Shown: positions 17,441 through 26,296 of the stretch, piece after piece | How the letters are laid out: each line of letters begins with the position of its first letter | How positions within the stretch are numbered: position 1 is the stretch's first letter | Assembly: GCF_000173975.1 (NCBI RefSeq) | Contig: NZ_ACEP01000100.1 | Span: 1 to 60,339 of the forward strand | Source of the DNA: Anaerobutyricum hallii DSM 3353 | GTDB taxonomy: Bacteria; Bacillota; Clostridia; Lachnospirales; Lachnospiraceae | Length of the DNA: 60,339 nucleotides | Direction: 5' to 3' | Notes under the pieces: model-generated | What the model was told of the DNA's origin: nothing | The model's input: the letters and a program-made list of their open reading frames with translations, nothing else | Databases searched by the model: none | Made by a program: the position numbers and the translations under genes

Positions 17441-17504
17441 AAGGGTGTTTGCATACAGATGGTGATGCAAAGCTTGCTGAAAGTATTTTTCAAATATGTT
17501 CTGG
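17441..17504. repeat. Family 2 repeat, partial
   Basis: GCTTGCTGAAAGTATTTTTCAAATATGTTCTGG matches the right end of the full copy at 31571-31706. The left end reads GGGTGTTTGCA. It fills part of the rex-nnr gap. Confidence 0.65.
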
Positions 17505-17585
17505 AACGATGCAGTTCAACAATATGCTGCATTCTGTATCTTAGAATAAGAAAGGGATAGTTGTTAGAAAGTAGGAGGTTAAATA

Positions 17586-19112
17586 ATGCGTTACGTTGCT
17601 TCAAGGGAAGAAATGCAAAATATTGATGCGTATAGTATAAATAACGTAGGGATTCCAGGTATCGTTTTGATGGAAAAGGCAGCACTTGCATTAGAGGAAG
17701 TCTTTTTGGAGAGAATACCGACAGATAGCAGGGTGCTGATTGTTACAGAAAAAGGGAATAATGGAGGTGATGGACTGGCGCTGGGAAGACTTCTGTTAGA
17801 AGAAGGCTATACCGTAGATTTTTATGAAATCGGAGTCATTCCACATGATTCAGATTCCCATCAGATTCAGAAACACATTTTAGAGCAGATGGAAGCAGAT
17901 TTTTTGATGAAGTTTCCCGATGAGGAGTATGATGTTATCGTAGATGCCATTTTTGGCGTTGGATTAAAGCGAGAAGTGGCAGGACGGCACAGGGAGGTTA
18001 TTGAGCGCCTGAATCAGATGGAAGCACTGAAGGTTGCGGTAGATGTTCCGTCTGGAGTCGATGCCTCTGCCGGACAGATTCTTGGTATTGCATTTGAGGC
18101 GGATATAACGGTCACTTTTGGGCTTCCTAAGGTGGGACTGCTTCTTTATCCAGGGGCAGATGTCAGCGGCGAAGTCATTGTAAAGGAAATCGGTTTTCCG
18201 AATAAGGCGGTTGAAGAAATCGCCCCGCAGATGGTTTCTTTCACAACAGATGACCTGGAACTTTTGCCGGAAAGAAAGGCATGGACGAATAAAGGAAGTT
18301 ACGGGAAGGTTCTTCTGATTGCCGGCTCCAAAAATATGGCAGGGGCCGCCCTTTTGAGTGGAACAGCGGCCTATAAGAGCGGAAGCGGTCTGGTACGCAT
18401 TTTTTCCTGTGAGGAGAATCGTGTGATTTTGCAGGAAAAGCTTCCAGAGGCGATTCTTACGACTTATGATTCGGAAGAAAAGGCATGGGAACTATTACCG
18501 GAATCTCTTTCGTGGGCATCTGTTATCGGAATCGGACCGGGAATTGGACAGAGTGCATTTGCAAGTAAGTTAGTAAAACAGGTTCTTACATTAGGAAAGG
18601 CACCGCTTGTTATTGACGCAGATGGGCTTAATAATCTGGCGGCTTTGTTACAAGAAGATACAGAATTAAGGCAGCTATTTCATGAATATGAAGGCGGGAT
18701 GATTCTTACCCCGCATTTGAAAGAAATGTCCAGATTAACTGGAGAAGAAATTGCAGAAATTCGCAGCAATCTGCCAAAAGCGGCTGCAAGTACTGCAGAT
18801 AAGGGACATGTTATCGTGCTAAAAGATGCAAGAACCATTGTGTCCGATGGAAGCGTACCTTCATACATTAATATGAGCGGAAACAATGGAATGGCAACTG
18901 GTGGAAGCGGCGATGTATTAACAGGAATTATCTGCGGTTTTCTTGCCGGAGGACTTGACATTTTGACAGCGGCACGACTTGGTGTGTACTGTCACGGTCT
19001 TGCCGGAGATGCTGCCGCAAAAGAAAAGGGATATTATAGTGTTCTTGCCGGAGATTTACCGAATTATCTCGAAACTATTTTGAAGCGGAAACATTTTCCA
19101 GAAGAAATATAA
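17586..19112 (+). CDS. nnr: Bifunctional NAD(P)H-hydrate epimerase / ADP-dependent dehydratase
   Basis: This enzyme repairs hydrated NADH and NADPH. The 508-residue chain has an N-terminal epimerase domain (about 1-215; KGNNGGDGLALGRLL, DAIFGVGL, VDVPSGVDA) and a C-terminal ribokinase-like dehydratase domain (about 225-508; KGSYGKVLLIAGS, IGPGIG, VIDADGLN, LTPHLKEMSRL, NNGMATGGSGDVLTG). The fused form is common in bacteria. GTAGGAGG is 8 bp upstream. It lies between rex and mazF. Confidence 0.95.
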   Translation: MRYVASREEMQNIDAYSINNVGIPGIVLMEKAALALEEVFLERIPTDSRVLIVTEKGNNGGDGLALGRLLLEEGYTVDFYEIGVIPHDSDSHQIQKHILEQMEADFLMKFPDEEYDVIVDAIFGVGLKREVAGRHREVIERLNQMEALKVAVDVPSGVDASAGQILGIAFEADITVTFGLPKVGLLLYPGADVSGEVIVKEIGFPNKAVEEIAPQMVSFTTDDLELLPERKAWTNKGSYGKVLLIAGSKNMAGAALLSGTAAYKSGSGLVRIFSCEENRVILQEKLPEAILTTYDSEEKAWELLPESLSWASVIGIGPGIGQSAFASKLVKQVLTLGKAPLVIDADGLNNLAALLQEDTELRQLFHEYEGGMILTPHLKEMSRLTGEEIAEIRSNLPKAAASTADKGHVIVLKDARTIVSDGSVPSYINMSGNNGMATGGSGDVLTGIICGFLAGGLDILTAARLGVYCHGLAGDAAAKEKGYYSVLAGDLPNYLETILKRKHFPEEI

Positions 19113-19196
19113 AAAACAAAGGAAATCATCAGAATACTCATGACGTTTGCTGGAAATACTTCATTTAGAAAGAAAAGTAAAATGGAGTGAGTGAAA

Positions 19197-19544
19197 ATGA
19201 TGATAAAACGTGGAGATATTTATTATGCAGACCTTCGCCCGGTCGTAGGTTCCGAGCAGGGAGGTGTCCGTCCGGTGCTTATTATTCAAAATGATGCAGG
19301 CAACCGTCACAGCCCTACCGTAATCTGTGCGGCGATCACAAGCCGGATGAATAAAGCAAAACTGCCGACTCATGTGGAACTGTCTACGACGGAGTGTGAT
19401 ATTACAAAGGATTCGGTTGTACTATTAGAACAGATTCGTACAATTGACAAACAGCGTCTAAAAGAACGGGTATGCCATCTTGACACAAACACCTTAAAGA
19501 GAGTAAACTATGCCTTAAAAATCAGTCTGGAGCTGATTACATAA
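19197..19544 (+). CDS. mazF: MazF/PemK-type endoribonuclease
   Basis: This small mRNA interferase (115 residues) of the NdoA type has the family opening [20 protein letters not shown], then [23 protein letters not shown] and a C-terminal [12 protein letters not shown]. Toxins of this family cut single-stranded RNA and are normally blocked by an antitoxin encoded just upstream. Here only 84 bp separate it from nnr, with no antitoxin ORF; downstream is an aminotransferase. A GTG at 19191 is in frame but GGAG at 19184 suits the ATG at 19197. Confidence 0.93.
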   Translation: MMIKRGDIYYADLRPVVGSEQGGVRPVLIIQNDAGNRHSPTVICAAITSRMNKAKLPTHVELSTTECDITKDSVVLLEQIRTIDKQRLKERVCHLDTNTLKRVNYALKISLELIT

Positions 19545-19571
19545 AGGACAACACAAAGGAGTAATAAAAAT

Positions 19572-20741
19572 ATGAATTTTGAACCAGCAGAGAAAATGAA
19601 GAATTTTGAAGCAGGAATTTTTCAGATTTTAGATGAGAAAAAGAAAGAATTGCAAAAACAGGGAAAGAAGATTTACAACTTTTCTGTAGGAACACCAGAT
19701 TTTGAAACACCGGAATGTGTGATGAAAGCGGTATCCGAAGCCTGCCTTCACCCGGAGAATTATCATTATTCTTTAGGCGAGACCGATGAGCTTTTAGATG
19801 CGTTAGCAGCACGTTACAAAAATAGATATAATACGGACATTGCGAAGAATGAGATTATGTCTGTATACGGCTCTCAGGAAGGAATGGCACACATTTTCCT
19901 GCCACTCATTAATCCGGGAGATATCGTGCTTTTACCAAACCCAGGATATCCAATCTTTTCAACAGGCGCATTTATCGCACAGAGTAATCAGTGGTTTTAT
20001 CCGCTGACAGAGGAGAATAACTATCTTCCAGACTTTGATGCCATTCCTGCGGATGTAAAAAAGGCAGCAAAAGTGATGGTAGTATCCTATCCAGCCAATC
20101 CAATCTGTAAGACAGCACCAGACGAATTCTACGAAAAGTTAATTACATTTGCCAGGGAAAATAATATTTTAATCATTCATGATAATGCATACTCAGATAT
20201 TATTTATGACGGAAGAGAAGGCAAGTCTTTCCTTTCTTTCAAGGGAGCAAAGGAAGTCGGCGTAGAATTTTATTCCCTGTCAAAGAGCTATAATTATACA
20301 GGTGCGCGTATGTCCTTTGTCATTGGAAATGCACAGGTCATTGAAGTGTTCAAACGTTTCCGTTCCCAGATTGACTATGGTATATTTCTTCCTGTACAGG
20401 CAGGTGCAGTAGCGGCATTAAAATCCGATGATGCTGCCGTACAGGAACAGTGCAAAAAATATCAGGAAAGAAGAGATGCACTGTGCGAAGGACTTCGAGA
20501 GATTGGGTGGAACATTCCAGACAGCGAGGGAACTATGTTTGCATGGGGGCCACTGCCGGACGGCTATACGAATTCCAATGAATTTGTTATGGAACTTATG
20601 GAGAAAACTGGCGTGATCTGTACACCAGGAAGCAGTTTTGGAAGCCTTGGTGAAGGTTATGTCCGTTTTGCTCTCGTACTTCCGCCAGAAGAGATTAAGA
20701 AAGCAATTGCGAGCATAAAAGAGTCTGGAATATTAAAATAA
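19572..20741 (+). CDS. Pyridoxal-phosphate aminotransferase, class I/II
   Basis: This fold-type I aminotransferase (389 residues) resembles LL-diaminopimelate or aspartate aminotransferases. It shows YNFSVGTPDFETP near the N-terminus, YGSQEGMAH for phosphate binding, and the PLP lysine in YSLSKSYNYTGARMSF (about 235). The usual NNPTG loop reads YPANPICKTAP, a departure that may affect substrate preference. The substrate cannot be fixed from sequence. CAAAGGAG is 10 bp upstream. Confidence 0.85.
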   Translation: MNFEPAEKMKNFEAGIFQILDEKKKELQKQGKKIYNFSVGTPDFETPECVMKAVSEACLHPENYHYSLGETDELLDALAARYKNRYNTDIAKNEIMSVYGSQEGMAHIFLPLINPGDIVLLPNPGYPIFSTGAFIAQSNQWFYPLTEENNYLPDFDAIPADVKKAAKVMVVSYPANPICKTAPDEFYEKLITFARENNILIIHDNAYSDIIYDGREGKSFLSFKGAKEVGVEFYSLSKSYNYTGARMSFVIGNAQVIEVFKRFRSQIDYGIFLPVQAGAVAALKSDDAAVQEQCKKYQERRDALCEGLREIGWNIPDSEGTMFAWGPLPDGYTNSNEFVMELMEKTGVICTPGSSFGSLGEGYVRFALVLPPEEIKKAIASIKESGILK

Positions 20742-20941
20742 TTGAAAAAAGATTTCGGTATATTCATTAACACGCTCTGGTACAGTAGCTGATTTTGGAG
20801 AATATTGTACAGATTATAAAATAGCATGTTTGTCAATATGCCAGCACAGTAGCCTTTTTATGAAAATATAAAAAATAAAAAAATGGGTGTAAATCGAAAA
20901 TTTTTGTGGAAAGGTAAATCAGAAAGATAAAGCCAGAATAC

Positions 20942-20970
20942 TTGACTACATAATAAAACGGTGATAAACT
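20942..20970 (+). promoter_or_regulatory. Promoter of yebC
   Basis: TTGACT and TAAACT are 17 bp apart, with TG one base before the -10 (extended form). Confidence 0.55.
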
Positions 20971-21029
20971 TAAAAAAGTTATGCCTATAAGAGTATTTAA
21001 ATATCATAGAGAAGTGAGGAGAAGATAAA

Positions 21030-21764
21030 ATGTCAGGACATTCCAAGTTTGCGAACATTAAACACAAAAAAGAAAAAAATGATGCTGCAAAAGGTAAAAT
21101 CTTTACTGTAATCGGTCGTGAAATTGCAGTAGCAGTAAAAGAAGGCGGTCCAGATCCAGCGAATAACAGTAAGCTTCGTGATGTAATCGCTAAAGCAAAA
21201 TCTAACAACATGCCTAACGATACTATCGAAAGAGGTATCAAAAAAGCTGCCGGAGATGCCAACTCCGTAAATTATGTACAGAATACATACGAAGGATACG
21301 GCCCTAACGGAATCGCTATTATCGTAGAAACATTAACAGATAATAAGAACCGTACAGCAGCTAACGTACGTTCCGCATTCTCCAAAGGACGTGGAAATAT
21401 CGGTACATCCGGCTGTGTATCTTTCATGTTCCAGAAAAAAGGACAGATCATTGTATCTAAAGAAGAATACGAAACAGATCCAGATGAATTTATGATGGTT
21501 GCATTAGATGCCGGAGCAGAAGACTTCGTGGAAGAAGATGACAGCTACGAAATTACTACAGACCCAGACGCATTTGGTGAAGTAAGAGAAGCCCTTGAAA
21601 AAGAAGGCGTACCAATGGCATCTGCAGAAGTAACAATGATTCCAGACAACTATGTAACATTAACAGACCCAGAAGATATTAAGAACTTAAACCGTACATT
21701 AGACTTACTCGATGAAGATGATGATGTACAGGCAGTATACCATAACTGGGAAGAAGAAGAATAG
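21030..21764 (+). CDS. YebC/PmpR family protein
   Basis: The family opening [20 protein letters not shown] is present, followed by [18 protein letters not shown] and the acidic C-terminal domain ending YHNWEEEE. At 244 residues it is the normal length. YebC proteins were first described as DNA-binding regulators and more recently as translation factors that help ribosomes over proline runs. GTGAGGAG lies 8 bp upstream. A family A repeat starts 12 bp after the stop. Confidence 0.95.
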   Translation: MSGHSKFANIKHKKEKNDAAKGKIFTVIGREIAVAVKEGGPDPANNSKLRDVIAKAKSNNMPNDTIERGIKKAAGDANSVNYVQNTYEGYGPNGIAIIVETLTDNKNRTAANVRSAFSKGRGNIGTSGCVSFMFQKKGQIIVSKEEYETDPDEFMMVALDAGAEDFVEEDDSYEITTDPDAFGEVREALEKEGVPMASAEVTMIPDNYVTLTDPEDIKNLNRTLDLLDEDDDVQAVYHNWEEEE

Positions 21765-21775
21765 TTTAACTCCTG

Positions 21776-21950
21776 ATTTGCCGCAGGCAAAATAGACGCT
21801 TCCAAAGAGAGCCGATCCCCTATATTTGTGACTTTAGTCGCTGCAGGTTGAATGTTCGCTTAACCGCTTGCATCCAACCTTTGCTCCGAGGCCACAAATA
21901 TAGGGAATCGGCTCTCTTTGGAAGCTGTTTGTTGGCTGCCCATGCAAATT
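21776..21950. repeat. Family A long inverted repeat, complete copy
   Basis: The left edge is TTTGCCGCAGGCAAA. The arms pair 21795-21830 (GACGCTTCCAAAGAGAGCCG and on to TATATTTGTG) with 21893-21927 with a single mismatch. The core has GTGACTTTAGTCGCTGC, an inner GGTTGAATG / CATCCAACC stem, and GCTCCGAGGCCAC. The element ends in GCAAATTC. It sits between yebC and a second copy at 22336. Confidence 0.88.
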
Positions 21951-22168
21951 CAGGATTTATTTTGAGAAAGATTTGAGGGAGGCTTCAGACAGTTGTGACC
22001 TTTTGAGGAATTGAAATGCTGGAGGACTGACACTTATCTTATCATTTTAAATTATTTGGTATTATAACTATCTTTGGAAGATTTCTGGGCGTTATCCATT
22101 CGCCTTATAACTTTTTTGCTTTCTTTAGTATTTTTAGCACAAATTACTTTGTTTTTTTCAAAAAATAA

Positions 22169-22188
22169 ATTCATAAACACGCTCTAGT
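22169..22188. repeat. Family 2 relic
   Basis: TCATAAACACGCTCTAGTTA retains the right terminus AAACACGCTCTAG of family 2. The rest of 21951-22335 shows no ORF or clear RNA. Confidence 0.5.
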
Positions 22189-22335
22189 TAATAGAAAAAA
22201 ATAGTGACCATAAATAACTATACGATTATGGCACTGATTCAAGTGTCAATCCTATAGAATTTCATTTCCCAGAACTTCTACATCTCCTGTCCTCTTCCCC
22301 AAATCTCTCCAACTGATTTTCTGAGCTGTCAACAA

Positions 22336-22471
22336 GCAGAACTCATGAAGATAAATAAAGCATATTTGTGGCCTCGGAGCAAGGTTTGGATGTGAACGCT
22401 GTAAGTGAACATTCAAACCGCCGCGACTAAAGTCACCAATATGCTTTATTTCGCTTCAGGAGTTCGTCTGC
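22336..22471. repeat. Family A long inverted repeat, second copy
   Basis: Arms AAATAAAGCATATTTGTG (22353-22370) and CACCAATATGCTTTATTT (22434-22451) flank the core in the opposite orientation to the copy at 21776: GGCCTCGGAGCAAGGTTTGG, then CATTCAAACCGCCGCGACTA and AAGTCAC. Outer GCAGA..ACTC and GAGTTCGTCTGC also pair imperfectly. Arm sequence is unrelated to that of the neighbour copy. Confidence 0.85.
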
Positions 22472-22552
22472 TCCGCAGCCTCACAAATCAGAATTTTCAC
22501 ATTTTGTTTTTCATCGAATATACTGTTGTAGAATAAAACAGGAGTATTAGCC

Positions 22553-23545
22553 ATGCGAAGATATCTCATAATATTAATGATGCCATGTTTTGTCATGCTG
22601 TTTGGTATTTGCTGTCTGGCAGGCTGTGAGGGAAGCCGTCATCATTTGAAAAAAGTACGTTTAAATGAGGTAGCACATTCTATTTTTTATGCCCCGCAGT
22701 ATGTAGCGATTGAAAAAGGATATTTTGAAAAAGAAGGAATTAAACTGGAGCTTACTACCGGGTTTGGTGCAGATAAGACGGCAACGGCTGTAATAAGCGG
22801 AGATGCAGATATTGCATTTATGGGGCCAGAAGCGACAATCTATCAGTTTAACCAGGGCAATGCAGACTATCTGATAAACTTTGCCCAATTAACACAGCGG
22901 GCCGGTAACTTTGTTGTGAGCCGTAAAAAAGAGGATAGTTTTAAATGGGAAGACTTAAAGGGGAAAAAAGTCATTGGTGGAAGACCAGGTGGTATGCCAG
23001 AAATGGTATTTGAATACGTTTTAAAGAAACATGGAATGAATCCACAAAAAGACATTAACCTTGTACAAAACATTGATTTTGCCAATACGTCAGGAGCATT
23101 TGTCTCGGGAGAGGCTGATTACACGGTTGAGTTCGAGCCGGCAGCAACCTTAATTGAAGAACAGGGAGCCGGTTATGTCGTTGCCTCCGTAGGAAAAGAG
23201 AGCGGCTATGTTCCTTACACGGCTTATAGTGTAAAGAAAAGCTATCTCGAAACCCACAAGGAATTATTAGAAGCTTTTACCCGTGCTATCGAAAAAGGCC
23301 AGGAGTATGTCAACACCCACACACCAGCGCAGATAGCCAAAGTAATCGCACCACAATTTAAAGACACAGATAGAAAAACACTCGAAAAAATCGTAGAACG
23401 TTATGCTGAACAGGATAGCTATAAAGAAAATACAAAATTTGAAAAAGAAAGTTTCACCTTGATTCAGGATATATTAGAAGAAGCAGGGGAACTTGAAAAA
23501 CGTGTGGATTATGAGACTTTAGTAACAACAGAGTTTTCGGAATAA
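22553..23545 (+). CDS. Solute-binding lipoprotein of an ABC importer (NMT1/SsuA type)
   Basis: This 330-residue exported protein has a signal peptide and lipobox LAGC with Cys25, so it is likely tethered outside the membrane. The fold is type II periplasmic-binding: VRLNEVAHSIFYAPQYVAIE, GYFEKEGI, GDADIAFMGPEA and LKGKKVIGGRPGGMPEM. Relatives bind taurine, alkanesulfonates, nitrate or thiamine precursors. No permease or ATPase gene is adjacent; the gene stands alone between two family A repeats and a convergent murI. The substrate cannot be assigned. Confidence 0.85.
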   Translation: MRRYLIILMMPCFVMLFGICCLAGCEGSRHHLKKVRLNEVAHSIFYAPQYVAIEKGYFEKEGIKLELTTGFGADKTATAVISGDADIAFMGPEATIYQFNQGNADYLINFAQLTQRAGNFVVSRKKEDSFKWEDLKGKKVIGGRPGGMPEMVFEYVLKKHGMNPQKDINLVQNIDFANTSGAFVSGEADYTVEFEPAATLIEEQGAGYVVASVGKESGYVPYTAYSVKKSYLETHKELLEAFTRAIEKGQEYVNTHTPAQIAKVIAPQFKDTDRKTLEKIVERYAEQDSYKENTKFEKESFTLIQDILEEAGELEKRVDYETLVTTEFSE

Positions 23546-23549
23546 ATTT

Positions 23550-23627
23550 TGGATTGCCGCAGGCAAGGGAGACACCCTCTAAGAATGAAATAAGGATTAT
23601 TTCATTCTTAGAGGGCTGTGTTTTGCG
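23550..23627. terminator. Family A-type minimal hairpin acting as shared terminator
   Basis: It begins GGATTGCCGCAGGCAAGGGAG like other family A edges. It then has a perfect 19-bp stem CCCTCTAAGAATGAAATAA (23575-23593) / 23597-23615 with a 3-nt loop and no family core. It lies between convergent genes, so it could stop transcription both ways. Confidence 0.75.
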
Positions 23628-23634
23628 TAGAAAA

Positions 23635-24414
23635 TCAGGAATTCAGCAACTTTTTCGACCGCTGAATCAACGCCGGATCATCAGAACTATTTAAAAAAGT
23701 GACGCTGCCTTTTCGCGTATTGTCAACCTGCGCCAAATCTGCCACCCTAAGCCGGCGGAGCAGCTCCTTCGCCGTTCCATAGCCGCCATCAAAGATCGTG
23801 ACGGACGGGCCTGCTATTTTCTGAATCGTTTCTTTCAGGAACGGATAGTGGGTGCAGCCAAGAACAATGCCGGTAATATCTTTATCCTTATATGGGTCAA
23901 GCAGGTTATGGAGAAAGGTTTCAAGTTTTTCGCCAGATAAAATACCCTGTTCAACAAATTCCATAAGGCCTGGACAAGGCAGTGGATAAATGTCTGCCTG
24001 TTCATCGTAAAGACTTTCTAATTTGTGAAATTTCTCTTCGCGTAATGTCATCGGTGTAGCCATGACAACAACTTTTGCATGTCCTGTGGCTAATACTGCT
24101 GGTTTGATAGCTGGTTCTACACCAACTAAAGGTAGGTCGGGATACATATCCCGAAGAATTCGTACTGCGGCACTGGTTGCAGTGTTGCAGGCAACAGCAA
24201 CGGCCTTTGCATGTTTTTCCTTAATAAGATATGTAATATGTTCAATCGTAAGCGTGCGCACTTCCTCGAGAGTTTTTGTTCCATAAGGGGCATGTTTGGA
24301 ATCACCGTAATAAATAAAATCTTCATTTGGCATCAGCTTTGTCATCTCTCTTAAAACACTGATGCCGCCCATGCCAGAGTCAAATACCGCAATCGGGTCG
24401 GATAGTTGGTTCAT
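23635..24414 (-). CDS. murI: Glutamate racemase
   Basis: This enzyme makes D-glutamate for peptidoglycan. At 259 residues it shows AVFDSGMGGISVLREM, the first catalytic Cys in AVACNTAT and the second in VLGCTHYPFL, plus FIYYGDSKHAPYG. An upstream in-frame Met at 24459 would add 15 residues, but AGGAGG lies inside that extension, 11 bp before the ATG at 24414, so the shorter start is preferred. Confidence 0.95.
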   Translation of the reverse strand: MNQLSDPIAVFDSGMGGISVLREMTKLMPNEDFIYYGDSKHAPYGTKTLEEVRTLTIEHITYLIKEKHAKAVAVACNTATSAAVRILRDMYPDLPLVGVEPAIKPAVLATGHAKVVVMATPMTLREEKFHKLESLYDEQADIYPLPCPGLMEFVEQGILSGEKLETFLHNLLDPYKDKDITGIVLGCTHYPFLKETIQKIAGPSVTIFDGGYGTAKELLRRLRVADLAQVDNTRKGSVTFLNSSDDPALIQRSKKLLNS

Positions 24415-24524
24415 AAATCTATGTTCCTCCTGATTATATTTATGTATTCCCTGAATCATTTTCTGGATTTGATTTTTTGGTGTATTCTTAATTAGTTATA
24501 TTCGGATGCATTAATGCAGGCATC

Positions 24525-24600
24525 CTGTATAGCTCAAAAAATGAACAAAACTAATAAAAAATCTTCTTACAAAATCAAGCACAAGAAGATTCAGAAAGTA
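24525..24600. repeat. Family 3 repeat, decayed partial copy
   Basis: AAAAAATCTTCTTACAAAAT and CAAGCACAAGAAGATTCAGA match the right half of the copy at 37923-38056. The left half is missing or scrambled. This is the only recognisable content of the 405-bp murI/phosphodiesterase gap, apart from a possible TATAAT at 24751-24756. Confidence 0.65.
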
Positions 24601-24819
24601 CATATTTTCATTTGTCTTTAAAATAGTATAGTTTCTTTTCTTTACGAAATCAAGTGGGATTATGCATAAACAGTACCTAATTTGTACATTTCCGTTGAAA
24701 GGTGGCGAGGGATGTGGTATCATTTAATTCGCTTTAATGAAAATGAATTATATAATATAGAAAGAAAATGAATAAGTAAAGTGAATAAATAACAGGAATA
24801 AGCAAGAGTAGAGGGAAGG

Positions 24820-25326
24820 ATGGCGAGTATGGGACAGAAGTATTTAGTGGTTAGTGATAATCATGGAAATATGTCGAATCTTGAGTATGTGATTGAAAGA
24901 TTCCGTGGAAAGATTGAGGCTCTCATTCATTGCGGAGATATGGAGATTCCGCCGGAAATGTTAGAGGAATTGGCAGGATGTCCGGTTTATATGGCAGAAG
25001 GCAATTGTGATTATAATTTTAGCCGGGATAAAGAAGATATTTTTGAACTTGGCGATCATGTTGCATTTGTAACGCATGGGGATGCCTATGGTGTGAGCTG
25101 GGGAGAAGAAGAACTTGTAAGTAAGGCTCAGGAGATGGGAGCGGATGTTGTTTTTTATGGACACACACATTGTCCGGCTTTTCATTACTATGAAAAAGAG
25201 GGCGTGACTGTATTTAATCCGGGAAGTATTGCACTGCCAAGACAGATGACACCGGCAGGACCTACATTTTTAATTATAGATTTAGCGGATGACGGGAGAT
25301 TAACCCCGGAATTATATACGTTATAG
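24820..25326 (+). CDS. YfcE/MJ0936-type metallophosphodiesterase
   Basis: This calcineurin-like phosphodiesterase (165-168 residues) has metal-binding motifs in order: VVSDNHGN, IHCGDME, EGNCD, VTHGD and FYGHTHCPAF. These are two-metal enzymes acting on small phosphodiesters; the natural substrate of this one is unknown. Two starts are possible. GAGGGAAGG abuts the ATG at 24820 and is 9 bp from the ATG at 24829; the second gives the family-like MGQKYLVVSDNHG. Confidence 0.9.
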   Translation: MASMGQKYLVVSDNHGNMSNLEYVIERFRGKIEALIHCGDMEIPPEMLEELAGCPVYMAEGNCDYNFSRDKEDIFELGDHVAFVTHGDAYGVSWGEEELVSKAQEMGADVVFYGHTHCPAFHYYEKEGVTVFNPGSIALPRQMTPAGPTFLIIDLADDGRLTPELYTL

Positions 25327-25472
25327 AAAGTTTCACAGTAAATATTTTATAAATGATATTTTATAAGAAATATTTTGTGGGAAGTATTTCAGAACTTGTT
25401 AGTATATTTTTTTGAAAAATATGATTGAGAAAGAGAAAAGAATAACAAGTATAATAAAGATTTGGAGGCAAT

Positions 25473-26294
25473 ATGAAACGACAGAAAAGAGTAGCGGTAA
25501 TTAATGATGTGACCGGATTTGGCAGATGTTCTGCTGCTGTGGCACAGCCAATCATTTCCGCGATGAAGATACAGTGCTGCGTGATGCCGACAGCAATCCT
25601 GTCTGTACACACGGGATTTCCAAACTATTTTTTACAGGATTATACACCATATCTTAGGACATATATGAATAGCTGGGAAGAGACAGGTATTGAATTTGAT
25701 GGAATTACAACGGGCTTTATCGGGTCGAAAGAACAGATAGGGCTTGTTATTGAATTTTTTAAACGGTTTAAAAAGGAGAATACATTAGCGGTTGTTGATC
25801 CGGTTATGGGAGATTACGGAAAGCTTTATTCATCTTATACAGATGATATGTGCCAGGAAATGAAAAAACTTCTCCCATATGCGGATGTGCTTACCCCGAA
25901 TCTTACGGAAGCCTGTCGCATTCTTGATTTGGATTATCACAAAGTAGATTTGTCAGAAGAGGGACTTGTAGCGATTTGTGAGGCTTTAAGCGATATGGGG
26001 CCAAGTAGAATTGTGATCACAGGCTTACAGCAAGGTGATTTGATATTTAATTATATTTTTGAGAAAAATAAGACTTCAGAATTATTATCAACAAGAAAAA
26101 TCGGCGGAGACCGTTCGGGAACAGGCGATGTATTTTCTTCTATTGTAACAGGGGCTTTGATTCAGGGACAGGATTTTAAAACAGCAGTAAAAAGAGCAGT
26201 CACATTTCTTGATAAAGCGATTGCTTATACGGCACAGATGGAACTGCCGTGGAACTACGGAATATGTTTTGAAGAATATTTAGAGGAGATTTAG
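25473..26294 (+). CDS. Pyridoxamine/pyridoxal kinase (PdxY-like)
   Basis: This ribokinase-fold enzyme (273 residues) phosphorylates B6 vitamers. It shows VTGFGRCSAAVAQPII, ILSVHTGFPN, VVDPVMGDYGKLY, LTPNLTEA and the anion-hole/base motif DRSGTGDVFSS. Length and motifs fit PdxY-type kinases. TTGGAGG is 4 bp upstream. The next gene starts 2 bp after its stop, with that gene's GAGGAG inside the kinase's last codons, so the two are coupled. Confidence 0.88.
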   Translation: MKRQKRVAVINDVTGFGRCSAAVAQPIISAMKIQCCVMPTAILSVHTGFPNYFLQDYTPYLRTYMNSWEETGIEFDGITTGFIGSKEQIGLVIEFFKRFKKENTLAVVDPVMGDYGKLYSSYTDDMCQEMKKLLPYADVLTPNLTEACRILDLDYHKVDLSEEGLVAICEALSDMGPSRIVITGLQQGDLIFNYIFEKNKTSELLSTRKIGGDRSGTGDVFSSIVTGALIQGQDFKTAVKRAVTFLDKAIAYTAQMELPWNYGICFEEYLEEI

Positions 26295-26296
26295 CG

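Noticed and set aside
21776-22471. Possible CRISPR array from repeated core motifs
   Set aside because: Copies are long inverted hairpins at irregular spacing, not short direct repeats with equal spacers, and no cas genes are present.
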